A stretch of 64,000 nucleotides of DNA from Crambe crambe (taxonomy: Eukaryota > Porifera > Demospongiae > Poecilosclerida > Crambeidae). The stretch spans positions 4,186,501 through 4,250,500 of the forward strand of contig OZ004590.1 of the NCBI GenBank assembly GCA_963924555.1, read 5' to 3'. The notes below the pieces were generated by a model, which was not told the DNA's origin, did no database searches, and was given only the letters and a program-made list of their open reading frames with translations. Each line of letters starts with the position of its first letter. Position 1 is the stretch's first letter. The position numbers and the translations under genes were made by a program. Below, one piece after another: positions 36,201-48,800 of the stretch.

Positions 36201-38859
36201 ACTTAATTTAGTTTATTCAAAGCTAAATAAACGTACTAAAAAGTAGCTATATGACTCAAAAACAACCCAAGCCATGCCCCCACAATACTCTTTATAACGT
36301 GTGCACTTTATCTTATCGATATCTGCAACATAGCTAGCTTTCTAGGGGAGGGCATGATTAAACAAACATTAAACAACAGGTTCATAGCAAGTGTTTAGAA
36401 ATGAAATGTTCTGAATGACATACTAGCTAGCTATTGCAGTGAGTTTACAGCCTCACTAGATAGTTTTTGTCTGAAAGCCCCAAATTTAAGCCACATGCAT
36501 ATTTTTAACACTCGACATGAGAGGATTTAGAGCCATATGACTTTATACCTAGCCATGACCATACACAAACCTAGATGTTAGCTAATGTGTACATGCATGT
36601 AGCTAGGTTTATAGGAATAAGAGGGTTCACTGTACGTACATGCCTGTTATAAGAGGGTTCTGAATTCCTGTAGCTAATCATCAATCAACATGTAGGCAGT
36701 TAACATAATCAGATTGTAGCTATATAGCTATAGATACTTTAACTAAGGAGGCCTAGGAGTGAAGTAGGAATAGTAGTTTTGTAATAATATTATTGCTGTG
36801 ATTCTTGAGTTTGGTGATGGGTACGGGTAAGGGGTTACTTGACTCACTTATTGCTGAAGGGGGAGTGAAGAGTAGGGATTTATATATGGGCGTGGATATT
36901 GAAATTTTAGGAGGGGTAGGAGTGATAGGAAAGCAGCTAAATTTTACTGCTATCCCTACTTCACTTTTTATTTAGAAGAAATTTTTTGCATTCATAGTTA
37001 TAGGAATACACTTCTGAGAAACCTCTTAGCAGACCCTCCCAGAAGCAGACAAACTCCATAAAACGGAAAACCATCAAAGCGCATTTGGACTATCTCTGAA
37101 CTCTGGACAATGGATAATCAGAATCAATATAAACTGCCCCCGAAAAGCAGACATTAGGTCACACCCACAAGCCACACCCATAGATTACATGCTAAATGAG
37201 TGCATGAATGAAGAGGCAGATGAACATTATAGAGCTTTATCTGCTAGTGAGAAAAAAATCACCTCCTTTAAGAAAGCACTCGAATGACTACTTTCTAAAA
37301 TGAATCAGACACTCATTTTTTGCAGTACAAAGAAAGTATAAGCCAAAACCTCCAAGATAAGGACAAAGATCTTTTCCTAACGTGTCCTTTATTCAGAGGT
37401 TCCATTGTATACACAGGAAGATTGTCCTCTTCTTTATCGGAGCTTCACTGTATTCCTGCATAGTCCACTCAGGTCACTCTTGAAGGTACGTATATTGAAG
37501 TTTAACAGCTAGTCAGTTATTTTTTTAGTTGGAAAAAAGAAAATATATACATTATTGGTTTACATTACTTGGTTGATTCAAAGTTAAATAAACGTACTGA
37601 AAAGTAGCTATGCAACTCAAAAACAAGCCAGGCCATGCCCCCACATACGTATACTCTTTATAACATGTGTGCACTTTATCTTTATCAATATCTGCAGCAT
37701 AGCACCTTTCTATAGGGCTTGGGGGGTTAGACATTAAACAACGGGTTGGTAGCAAATGTTTACAAATGAAAGGAATGAAGTTTGGAAATGTGCTTGAATG
37801 ACGGTACTAGTGCAGTGGGTTTACAGCTGCCTAGCTATAGAGTTTTTATTTCCAAGCCCCAAAGCTTGTCTAAACTTTTTTAATGTTTGTGTGTATGCAT
37901 GGTGCTCATAATTATTAACAAGGAATATTATACAGTAGCTATCTTGAACTTAGCAATTATTTTAGCAAGTTCAATTGCTGCTGAGATAACTGTACAAATG
38001 AATAATGAATGGACCACTGCATGGAGTTTCTTTTCAACTTCATGCATTTCACCACATGAATATTGTTGGTTTAGCTAATAAAACAAACACTCACATGAGG
38101 GGATTTAGAACCATACAACTTTATGAGAGCAATATTTTATGGCTATAGCCATGATGTGAGTAATTGTATCATGCCTCATCCACAATGTAGTACGTACACA
38201 ATTTTGTTATGATAACCATGCATGGAAACCATGGTTGCTCTTATTTTGTACTATAGATGTAAACATCATCACTGACTGAAGTTCGTGAATTCCACCATAT
38301 GTATGCATGATTGTTATTGTAGCTATCTAATTATTAGCTCACATGAGAGGATTTATAATCTGTAAATTATGAGAGCATAATTATAGCAATGTTGCACTGT
38401 TAACAGAAGCATTATAATTATGCACACTAAAATGTCCCAATTCACACAAACTATGCTGCATGTATACACTTTCATTTTTCATAGTGTGCAAGATCATTGT
38501 ATCAATCATGTCTTGTAAACCAAGCAAAGTGCCCGTACATAAAACCTGTGGAGATGTTAGTACATGGCACGTAGCAAAGTTCTTAGGAAAGATTGGCTGC
38601 ACAAAACCCCTGTAGATAGCTTGCATGGTGTTTTTGGTGCATTAATCATTAATTAACATGCAGGCAGTCAACATCTTTAGTGTGCAATATGAAGGTAAAT
38701 TAAATGCAGAAGCAGAAGTTTAATAGTTAGTCAGTTATTTAGTACTTTTTGGAAAATATATAAGCTATTGGTTTACATTATGAATTTTTGAAGCTGAATT
38801 TATTAACATACTGAAAAGTAGCCAACCCACCCAACAGTACTCCATAATAGCTAGTTGTG

Positions 38860-38920
<61 letters not shown>

Positions 38921-41900
38921 TACCCCCTTAGGATGTAGTAAAAGGTTCCCACTATTCATTTCAGTGGAGCAATCCTATGCTTCAGGTCTACCTTAATGTG
39001 GTGCGGGAGAGAAGGTGAAACAATAATGATCATCATATCAAGTTACTCCACATCCAGATAATGATGGTCATGAGTATACACGTAGTTAATAAGCCCACAC
39101 ATTCTTCAGATGGTGGGACCACTTAAAGCATTAGCTATGTCAACTCAGACTTGTATGTTTCCAACTATGGTTTCAATAGTCAAGTGATTGCTTTTGGAGA
39201 AAGATATGTATTTGGAGAGAGATAGCTAGTTGCAATTACAAATTGCATGGATTTCTGTACATTACCACTAAGTCTTGATAAAACACAACAAATATTGTGG
39301 AAAGCCCTTGATTTATAATAAACTCCATTGTATTGTTCTGTCATGCTTGAGGGGCGCTATATTTCATTGAACTAATGACGCTTGAAAAATAGTGACTTCT
39401 CTCTGGCACATACACAAGGTGCTTAACTCCTAGCATGAAAATAGTTGAGTATAAGCTCTAAGGGAGAGGCTCACCCTCTCCCATTTGTTATAGTAAGGGC
39501 CGGCTGGGGTATTGCCCCCACCCCCATATTGTTCTTACAACACACTTATGTAACCCATTATAGCTTTGCCCATCACCATGTGGCACACTATGCAACTAGC
39601 CTCGAACCCAGCTCCTCTTTTTCTTTTTGGGGGGCGGGGGAAATAAAAGGAAAAAAGCCGGAGGCTGGGTTCGAGGCTAACTATGCTACCTGACCAAAGC
39701 CATCTGGAAAAGGGTACTGTTTCAGATAGTTGGGGCCTATGATGACCATCTATAGATGTGGTGTAGGCTCTAGTAAACTATTAAGACTGTAATCGAGCTC
39801 AATAGCTAGCTAGAACTTCAGAGACTCACATTGTTGACTTTGTACAGGCACTAGAAGAATCAGTAATGTCAGCATTATCAACATAATCAGTCCCTGCAAC
39901 CTAGAACTGATATAGAAGTACTGTACGGAATTTCACTTTGGGGGGGGGGGGGGGGGGGGGGGGGGGGAAGCTCACTGATCATGTGGCCCAGGCAACAGTG
40001 AGGGGGAGGGTGTGGGAGGGAGATGTGCCCCCTCTCGCACAGAGCACAAAAGAAAATTTTACTTTTTTTTGGAGGACTCATTGTTGGCTAATTCTCCACA
40101 AATTCCAATATTCTATTAGGGAAGGGATTACATTTCTTTCAATCAATAAGTATATAGCTATAGCTATAAACCTTATGAACATAAAAAAAATTGGGGGGGG
40201 GGGGGGGGGGAAGCTTCCTCCCCCCTCCGGCCCCCAGTAGATGAAACCCTGCTAATAATGTGCAACATCATTTGTGACTTGAAACAATGCAGTCACTAAT
40301 GTGCAACATCATTTGTGACTTGAAATAATGCAGCCACTAATATGCAACATCATTAGTGACTAGACAATAGACTTTACTGCTGCAGTTAGTCAATTATATA
40401 ATGGGTCAAAAAAGTGGGGGGGGGGGGGGGGGGGGGGCTCTAGCTCTCTCACCCCCACCCTCAGCCACCACTGAAAATCTAACAAGAATTCGACCCATAC
40501 AAGATTCTGCCTTGCTATGCATAGTCAGAGAGGGTAAGGAGGAGGCCTGAAGTTTATAAAGAGGTTCAGTTCAAGGCCATAATAATTATATCAATAAGGA
40601 GAAAACTGCAAGCATATTAAATACTGCATGTGTAGCTAATTCAACTTAGGGTAGAGATTATAATAGATAGCTAATGCAGGGAAGAACTGTTTTACAGATT
40701 CTTGTGGCACCAATGAATGATAAGATTGGTACTGGTGCGTGGCTGTGCATAAGATATGAATATGTAGTTATAAAGCTAGGTATGTCCATTCTGATTGTTG
40801 CTAAGTGTTGTGGAATTTGTGGGACCAAAATTAAAGAGGTCCTGAAACCCTCCTCAAGATACTCAACAAAGACTCCACATCATCCAACAGCATGCACTCA
40901 GACAGTGAGGAGTGGATTACTCTTATAGATAGAGGAGGACTCAATTATGTATCAAACAACACATTATCATCTGCTTGTTGAAATGGAGTATGAACTGCAT
41001 GTTTTGCTGAAAGAGGAGGATTTACAAGAATTTAAGAGCACAGCAACCACCAAAATTCTACACAATGAAAATGTACTCCATTACTGTATAGCTATTCTTG
41101 TGACAGTTCAATTGCATAAACAATCATCTACAGCTGCTGCTAAGACAACTGCTCTAGCTAAATGAACTACATGCAAGTGTGTTTAATAAACAAACCCTCA
41201 CATTGAGCTAGGGTATTTCATGGCTATCCACTACATGGTTCAATAATTTGTATGCATGGAAAACACCCATCTACAGCTGCTGCATGCTGCTCTTATTTTA
41301 TACTATAGCGGTGAACATCATCATGCAATGGATTACTGAAGTTTGTTTAAATTCCATGCATTTCACCACATGCATGATTGTTGATAGGTGTGCAGTGTAC
41401 ACTAAGTAGTACCCATACACACACACTATAGGTGTGCAATGTATACTTTCATTTTGTATTGCGCATGATCATTGTATCGATAATGTCTCATGACCAAGCA
41501 AAGTGCCCGCACTACACAAAACCGTGGAGGTGTGAGGTGCTAACTAACTAATGTACAACATGCATGCAGCTAACAGTGTATAGGTTTTTGGGAAAGATAG
41601 TCTGCAATTCCTGTAGCTATACGTACGTAGCTTGGTATTTTTGGTGCATTAATCAAAATGCAGGTAGTCAAAATATTAATATTTTTTCTAGTATAATCAT
41701 TCTTTATTCCCTCAAAATACTGTACCTACATCTCACTATAATAATATCATCCCATATCCATAGATGTGGTATAGGTTTTATTAAGACTGTTATCAAGGTA
41801 CAAGGTAGCTAGTTATCACACTATAGCTAAAACTTCTTCATAGAGACTCACATGGTTGACTTTGTACAGGAACTAGAAGAATCAGTAATGTCAGCGTTAC

Positions 41901-41921
41901 CAACATAATCAGTTTCTGCAT
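30241..41921 (-). CDS. Gene D: intact Ig2-FN3x5 receptor
   Basis: Exons in coding order: signal 41852-41921; NIg 35025-35411; Ig 33686-34009; FN1 32206-32466; FN2 31854-32153; FN3 31441-31728; FN4 31107-31388; FN5 30720-31013; transmembrane 30544-30664; tail 30440-30484; tail/stop 30241-30346. They total 2478 nt, about 825 residues, without stop or frameshift. The architecture matches gene B, including ETCGRD before the membrane and HTKKK after it. The tail is three residues shorter (AAQ-type segment deleted after the middle tyrosine) and has MAYGQV and VYDNA. Introns hold a foldback element about 30 bp from the Ig-exon donor, a pogo-like element and a 4.4 kb block almost identical to gene B's intron 1. 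A second signal-like exon at 39830-39899 has lost its start codon. Expected: type I surface receptor. Confidence 0.87.
32530..32570 (-). pseudogene. Fragment of FN1 exon 5' end in gene D intron
   Basis: Same partial FN1 fragment as at 15252-15286, upstream of the real FN1 exon. Confidence 0.6.
32597..33674. mobile_element. 1.1 kb insertion in gene D FN1/Ig intron
   Basis: Absent from the same intron of genes B and G. It begins with a hairpin (32611-32632, AGAGAGTAC, GAAA, GTACTCTCT) followed by AAGTAGGGATGGC, the family signature of the gene A composite, and ends with a foldback at 33395-33655. Confidence 0.7.
33395..33655. repeat. Foldback with arms of about 120 bp beside the Ig exon donor
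   Basis: Arms begin AGAAGTAGGGATGGCTG and end with the complement; loop near 33520-33540. The right arm ends about 30 bp from the splice donor of the Ig exon at 33685. Confidence 0.8.
34010..35024. other. Gene D NIg/Ig intron, expanded
   Basis: About 1 kb against 205 bp in gene B. The extra sequence has short open frames on both strands that I do not recognise and no visible terminal repeats. Confidence 0.4.
35501..36014. mobile_element. pogo/Tigger-like MITE, 514 bp
   Basis: Ends CAGTGGAACCTCCGAATAA and TTATTCAGAGGTTCCACTG, flanked by TA on both sides. Related truncated copies lie at about 36998-37410 and 62334-62721. No transposase. Confidence 0.7.
36755..36993. mobile_element. Truncated foldback-family copy in gene D intron 1
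   Basis: Right half resembles the 449 bp and 260 bp palindromes (ATCCCTACTTCACTTTTTATTT, then GAAGAAATTTTTTGCATTCA); left arm incomplete. Confidence 0.55.
38862..38919. repeat. (TG)n microsatellite, 58 bp
   Basis: Perfect TG run in gene D intron 1; the gene B counterpart near 17929-17939 is only about 11 bp. Confidence 0.95.
39597..39679. mobile_element. 83 bp Mutator-like MITE, gene D copy
   Basis: Duplicate of 18629-18712 within the copied block, so its insertion predates the duplication. Confidence 0.65.
39830..39899 (-). pseudogene. Second signal-peptide-like exon of gene D, start codon lost
   Basis: Copy of the 18863-18932 relic, with the same ATG to TTG change (39897-39899) and an internal ATG at 39882-39884. 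The change therefore predates the B/D block duplication. Confidence 0.6.
39940..40437. repeat. Three poly-G runs and 41 bp tandem repeat, gene D copy
   Basis: The same three runs are longer here: 28 (39940-39967), 18 (40193-40210) and 22 (40416-40437). The 41 bp repeat is at 40258-40363. Confidence 0.85.
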
Positions 41922-42000
41922 CCTAGAACTGATAGCTATAAGAAACTGTACTTGATAAGGTTTGCTCACTATAGTTATTAGCTACACTGCTCAGTCAATA

Positions 42001-42013
42001 TGAACTTTGACCT
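42001..42013 (-). promoter_or_regulatory. DR1-like element upstream of gene D start
   Basis: Same DR1 sequence, 80 bp upstream of the gene D ATG at 41921. The equivalent position of gene E (about 54866-54878) keeps only one half-site. Confidence 0.45.
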
Positions 42014-42124
42014 TCTCGTGTGATAGTGAAAGAAAAACTAACATTTAAGTGGAGCAAAGTAAAGGCCCCAGATCAACAAGGGTAGCTACTGTAAAACAGG
42101 CCTTGGCAGGAGAAAAGACACCTA

Positions 42125-45018
42125 GCGTAAGGCATCACTATTCGGCCTGATTATTTTCCTCGTGCCGTATCGTCTTCACCGATGGTCGTCAAAGCCTCAA
42201 ACAAGAACCATAAGGAAGATATTTCCTTCCTCCTTAACGTCATATAAATCATTTCTCCCACAATTGGATAGAAATTTTGTAACACTGGATCTACTATATC
42301 AACTAAAGAATCAATAATCGTCCACCATTATCTATCTTCGACCACCCGTTGAAAATCTAATATCAATAAATCGTCCACCCCAGTCTTTCTTTTAAAGTTT
42401 TGCTCCACTACATGTCAGGGCCTCAAGGGCACTTAAAAAGATACTTTTATGCTATAAAATACTAGTCTCTGTCCCAGCCCCCTAGCTCACAGCACTGGAT
42501 GTATTGCATCACCAGCACGCGAGGAAGGGGTCTGGTGGTCGGGCTGCAGCGGTCACGGAACTGAGGAATGTTTGGAATTTTACTTAAATTCAATAATTAT
42601 GCGCATGCGTGTTCATTTTGCCGCGGGAAAAAAGTTATTGCATGCAGCAGCAATGAGGCAGCTTTCTTGCAGGGTCTGTGGGAAAGAGCTCACTGATCAG
42701 AGAGCGCAGGGTTCTCCACAGTAGTGCTAACAAGGAAGTGCTACCTGTTCTAGAGACGTATATCTCCCAGGGAAGGATAAACCCTGCAATGATCTCTCCA
42801 ATAGCTAGTGGTGGACCCTGGATCTGCAAACATCCATGCTATAAAGAGTTAAAGCGAGTTCAAGAGATTCAAAATGAACTGCAGACATCTGGCCTCTTCT
42901 CCATTATTATCAAGTTTCACCTACCACACCCCTTTTCGCGCGAAAGTTAATGTGTGGTAAAGTGGAAATCTAATCATTGCAGTCTACACGCCAGCGTACA
43001 TTTACAATACTTTTATATTACATGATGACGTCATAATTTTTGAGAAAATGGCCGCTGAGGTACATCTCTTGAGCTCGGCTTTTCATCAGACTAGATACCT
43101 TATAGGTGGTAGGTTTGTTCTCAACAGATGGTGATAGGCTTATTCTACCTTACCATCCGCTATGTAAGTAAACAGTAACTCTTTTTAGCATAGAATAGCC
43201 ATGGTGGTTGAGAGTCATGGAAGTTTAGATGGCTTTTAAGGGCCCTTCAGAGAGATGAACAGAAGTTATCTTACTACAAACATATAGTCAGTATGTATTC
43301 TAACATGTATGTCCATACTTTAGGTTGATACTTACATTTTACAGCAAATGGCCCATGTTTGTATATATAAGTGTATGTTTAATATAATCATAGCAGTGTT
43401 AGAATCATTCTCAAGTTAGAATTTTTCATCTGTCTCAAATAATTTTCATGTCTACTTTGATAGGGTAGACTGTTCATTACTGATCTGGCTCAAATAAGGG
43501 TTGATATGTCGGGTGATGGGCAATATTTAGAGTACTGTTCTCTGTGTTGGATCTGATACACATTCACTCCCTATGAGCTTGCAAGTTGCACGGTACTGTA
43601 AACCTGAATGTAGTGTTCCTTGAAAGTGTGTTTACTGTGTTATTCACAGTGAACGCCACCAGTTATTTCCCTGTTAGAAGGTGTGGCTATGTTAGTATGC
43701 CTGTAGACCCTGTTTTGCATTGCAGTTTAATATACCAGTAGTTACTGGTTTAGGCCTTCGGTCCTGGGTGAAAATTTACATTTCCTGCTACTCGGTTATA
43801 GCAAGCTTGACATTGGGTCCAAAATTAATATTTGTTCCATATTCTCTGGATGTGTATACTGCACGCTCTCCTTATGACACAAATGTAGCAGGGGCCACGT
43901 TTACTCTGATGTACTTTACTTGTCATTGATCACTGCAGGCACTGATGTAGAAATTCAAGAAACAAAGCTGTCAAGACTGTAGTCATTGTAGTGTGTATTG
44001 TGATTTATTTGTGGCAAAGATGTGGTGTCATTTATACTTATTATGTTTGAACAGAAATGATTGTTGGATTTATACATACAGTAAGTATTCCTCTATAGAA
44101 TGTACCTGGTATCAAAATGAAATAACTTGTTTACAGGAAATGGCCCTATAATCCAACAATACACTTGAAATTGAGACATGGCTTGATAACTCTCTAGTGG
44201 TAATAGCTACGTGTACCAAATTCACACTAAAGGTCATCTGTGCCGGCCTAAAACTGCCGCCCAAGTCTTGTTGAATTATGTTGACAGAATCCAGAGATAC
44301 AAGGTCATAAAAATTTCCTAGTATCCTAGTGTCCGTATATTCCGCGTGATGAGCATGTAAATGAAATTGTATTGCGTAAATACAACCGGATGCACGCTGG
44401 CGATTAGACTGATTGGGTGCGCCTGAATTCCGGCGCAGTTCCGTGACCGCTGCAGCCCGACCACCAGACCCCTTCCTCGCGTGCTGGTGATGCAATACAT
44501 CCATTGCTGTGAGCTAGGGGGCTGGGACAGAGACTAATAAAATACATCATTATAACAAATTTTATAAAAAATGAGCAAAGCTTTTCTATCATAAAGAGCT
44601 TCACAATTTTCAGTCGAATTTGCTCTTTGTCATAGCGAGGGCTGTACGGATGGATATGACTAGATTCTGTAAGAATATGAAACACAAACCAATGAAGACT
44701 GTTTCTGAGCATTATTATCTGAAAGGAGAGCTTCTGCAGCAGTTACCATTCTACCATAAGTCGATAGTTTTCCTAGCTTTTGAGCAATCTTCTGGAGCCA
44801 TGGGGATGGGTAACGTGAGCTAGCAACTTACTTTCATACTACAGCTGATAAATACTTCTCTTGAAGTCCTGTTTTCTCTCCATAGCTTGTAAGTTTTTCC
44901 CATACATTTTCCAATGCAGCCATTTCTTAGACTCCGTTTACGTTTGTTTACTACCGTAGACTTTCCGTGTCATTAAAACGGTCGATTTAAGATGCGGTCG
45001 AAATTTGATGCCTTACGC
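42125..45018. mobile_element. 2.9 kb TA-flanked TIR element in the D/E spacer
   Basis: Ends GCGTAAGGCATCA and TGATGCCTTACGC, flanked by TA. The B/C spacer shows the empty site with one TA (21113). It has internal inverted arms of about 100 bp (42464-42563 and 44436-44535). A plus-strand region at 42650-42950 has CRVCGKEL and, after a frame break, WICKHPCYKELKR, a Cys-pair module like that in the element at 21690. No transposase recognised. Confidence 0.75.
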
Positions 45019-45020
45019 TA

Positions 45021-45899
45021 AATAAAGATAAATAATAGCTAACTGAACTTAGGTTTAAAAATGTTTGTAGATGATGATAAAGGTTTGTTGGATAGCTAGC
45101 TAGCTATTTACAATAGAGCACGATTAATTGTTACACCTTCTGAAAATATGGACTTTTTCTTCCACATAAAAATTAACAATACCAGAGTCAAGACTTAGAG
45201 GATGGGCATAACCACAGCTATGGTGATGTCCCTTGAAGCTGCCTTCTATCATGTTTCAGCTGTAACTCTGCTATTTCAGTTGACACAGAAGCCATTGAGA
45301 AATAAAAAACTAACCAGAAAGAGATTTTCTCAAAGGCATGCAGTTCAGATCTTTGTCCCATGACCCTCAGTCACATCTCCATACAACAAGGCAATAATAT
45401 AGCTCCACTTTAAACTGATAGTCCACATCACTCATCTAATTACCAATCACTAGAAAAGTAGAGTTTTGAGAACTGGCAACAGTGAAAGACTGTTTCTTCC
45501 TCCTGCCCCCAGTAACACTGTTCATGCAAGTGGTTGGGGAACCAATATCATTCAACCAAAATGAGACTGCTTCAGCAGAGCTTAGCTAGCTAATTCTTTC
45601 TTTGCTTGGTGTTAACAGATGTAGTGTCAATGGATAGAACTAGTATAGGATAGCTTGTAACTAGCTACATATATGTATATTGACAGTAATAAATAGTCCC
45701 TTGAATGGGCCTGGGTTGGGTAACACTGCATGGCTGAAAAGGTTTGAAGTCTGCTGATAATAATTATGAAAATAATGGCACTGACGTTATATTTAGCTAA
45801 ATAGCTCAATAGTCCCTCGCAATTAATCTAAGCCTGTACAAAGACATAAAAAGAAAATTCCAAAAGCTATGGTAAATATATTCACACCAGATTCTTTAA
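45021..45899. other. Spacer between the 2.9 kb element and gene E
   Basis: Duplicate of 22997-23843, carrying the relic membrane/FN5 exons; otherwise no gene seen. Confidence 0.6.
45195..45530 (-). pseudogene. Relic transmembrane and FN5 exons in the D/E spacer
   Basis: Near-identical to 23140-23480, carried along by the block duplication; small indels only. Not expected to be coding. Confidence 0.6.
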
Positions 45900-48800
45900 C
45901 TATGCATTGTCATACACTCCTTCAGTATTAGGTGATGGAGTAACTTCATGAGGTGGTTGTGCTGCTGTGACTTGCCCATAAGCCATACATGCACTCATTT
46001 CCAATCTTTCACCACTATAATATTATGTAAACACAAAATTATAATAGATGATAATATAGAAATCTGATATGTATAGGAATGCAGCTATTTCATAGGGTGC
46101 CCATTGCTCCAGCACTATTATATGGAATTGATTCAAAATGTTACTGCATCTCTAATGGGGCATACATGCTTGTGGCTTTTTCTGTAATACCCCTCCTTGA
46201 ATTTCTACTGCTCCATTATAAAAAAGAGATTAGTATATTAGAGAGTATTAATAACTTACCTTGTTGTTGCAGCTTCATAGATGTGTTCAGCATTATTCAC
46301 TTTGTTGCATGCACAGAGTATTATGAACCAAATAATGTTACAGAGGTTTTCAGGTTGGTTGACACAAAATTTGCCAACAATGCAGAATTAAATTCGTGCT
46401 CGCTAAATTTAAGACCATTGCATTTGTATGACAGTATATTTTACTCGCATGAATTTATTTTGCACATGCGCAAATTCTACTGGTCAACCAACCTGAAAAC
46501 CTCTGTATTCAATATAAGAGTCAATAGGATGGACACGACCACAGCTATGGCGATGTTTTCAGCTGTAACCACATGAACAGTAATCAGCTGACATAGGACT
46601 GAAACCAATAAATATAGCTAGTTATACTCACCAGAATGATTACCAGATCTTCTAAGCAACAATTCAGATCTCTGTCCCATGACTCTCACATCTCCATACA
46701 ACAAGGCAACAGCTGCCACATGAAACTGATAGTCCACATCACTCAATAAATTACCAATCACAACAGAATTCTGTGAACTGGGAAGAGTAAAAAATTGCTC
46801 ATTCCTCCTACTCCCACTAGCACTGTAGTAAACTGTGTAGTTGGTTATCTCCATGATGTCAATTCTGTCCCATGACACTCGAAATAAAGTAGAAGTTAAT
46901 TCCTCCACCCGAACATTCATCACAACAGCTGCAATTTTTAGCTATTACTGTATGCATAGCTAATAAAGGAAGAACTCACGTGGTTCACTAAGTGTGACTG
47001 TATTCAAGGAAGCAGCTTCTCCTTGTCCTACACTAGTGTAGGCACTGACTGAAACAAACACTCTAGTACCTGGAGTCAGTCTTGAGATAGTGAATATAGT
47101 GTTTGAAATTGTGTTGTTAAACATGACAGGAGCACTATCATTCACTGTGTAGGAGATCTCATAATGTAAAATGACTCCATTAGGATTCTGAGGGGCACCC
47201 CACATGATGTCTATGGAGGTGAACTTTGTTTTATTTCCTAAATCTGATACAGGACCTGGGGCTACAAAAAAAACAATAATTGCTAGCTATGATGAATGCC
47301 ATGCAGCCTTACTATCTTCAACTGTCTGGATTGTGATGAGATCAGAGAAAGGTCCTGTGCCAATGCTATTGATTCCAGCTACTCGGAAGGTGTAGTTAGT
47401 GAAAGGAGTGAGTCCATTGGCAGTGAATCTCGGCCTTTCATCCACCATCAACACACCAGGAATTACACTTCCTCCCAATGATGAGAATTCCACAGTGTAA
47501 TTAGTGATCATCCCATTACGTTCAATGCACTCAATCTCATTCCAGGACACACTGACACTTCTAGAAGTCACAAAAAATGCTATATTCTGCGGAGATCCAG
47601 TGGGAACTATAAAAAGAAACAGATAAATTACTATAGTTATGGCTAGTATATTATGCAGAAGCTTGAGTCTAACTAGACCTATACCTGTTGGGAGTGTGGT
47701 GAATTCATGAGTTGATGTCCTAGGTGTACCAAATGCTCTGGCAGTGACTGTGACAGTGTAAATACTGAGTTCCTGGAGGTTAGTTAAACTCATTGAGGTA
47801 GAGGTGGTGGTCATTTATCTGCTGTCTGTAATTGTTGGACACAATTGTCGGTTGCTGCCAGTCAGTCGCTGCAGGGAAATGATGTAATCGTCTGCTGCTA
47901 GACTACCCTCAGGCTGGGACCAGGTAATGGTGACTGATGTGGCAGTTAGTGACAATGATATTATGATGGTTGGTGCTGAGAAGTCTGTATAATACACCAC
48001 AGTAACAAGTTTGTGTCTTAAAGGACTTGATGCCTCGGCATTTAGTATACTTGGCTATAATACAATATCATTTGGGGTTACCTTGTCACTGATTCCCTCT
48101 CTTGTATGCTTTCTTGCTGCTTCTTTAGGCAGTCATGAATCCCTGTTCTCACTTTCATGTTATTCCCAGTACTTTCTCTGATGATCGTTAACTTGTCTAC
48201 TGCCTCTGCTCTTACTGGTTGGCTCTCTTTCTACTTTCTCATGACTGTTAACTTGTCTACTTGTGACTTTGTAGCTTCTGTTCTTGCTTTCTAGTATAGG
48301 CAAGTATAGGCAATGTGCAGCATAGTCTTATTATGCTCTTGATGGTTCTTTCTCACTTGCTAGCTGAGAAAGTTATGCGAATAAGTATTTGCGCATGCTG
48401 TACTAATAAGACATACAAATCATGCGCATGCACAGTCGCCTCCAGCACTGTACCTTTGCAGAGGCAAAAAGTATTGAAGAGTACACACAAAAAGTACCTT
48501 TCATAGTGACCTCCACTGGTCCCACTATCTCACTAGTAGGATAGTGCTGGGAATTTGCCCTCATACGAATACTGTGCACACCTGGCTGTAGTGTTATGGT
48601 GCGGGAAGTTGAAGAGGGAGCAATATCAATACCAGAACTGAAATCGTCTGAATCAATTGTTATCCAGTACCCCATACTAGGTGGAGGTGATGATGGAGTC
48701 CAGGAGACTAATACAGTGCCAATCCCATTCTGTCTGATTGTAAGATTAGTTGGAGTTGTACCTAAGATGAACACAAATATTGAAATAACAAGTGTGAGTA

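Larger units (their letters stand above)
37501..41921. repeat. Duplicated block, copy 2 (gene D intron 1)
   Basis: Second copy of 16555-20918; the duplication continues through the spacer into the 3' half of gene E, as copy 1 continues into gene C. Confidence 0.85.

Noticed and set aside
44112-44504. 130-residue minus-strand frame in the 2.9 kb element
   Set aside because: It covers one arm of an internal inverted repeat, and a matching arm at 42464-42563 is not coding; no domain recognised.
46079-46576. 165-residue plus-strand frame
   Set aside because: It crosses the tail exon, the MITE and the membrane exon in antisense, so it has no independent support.
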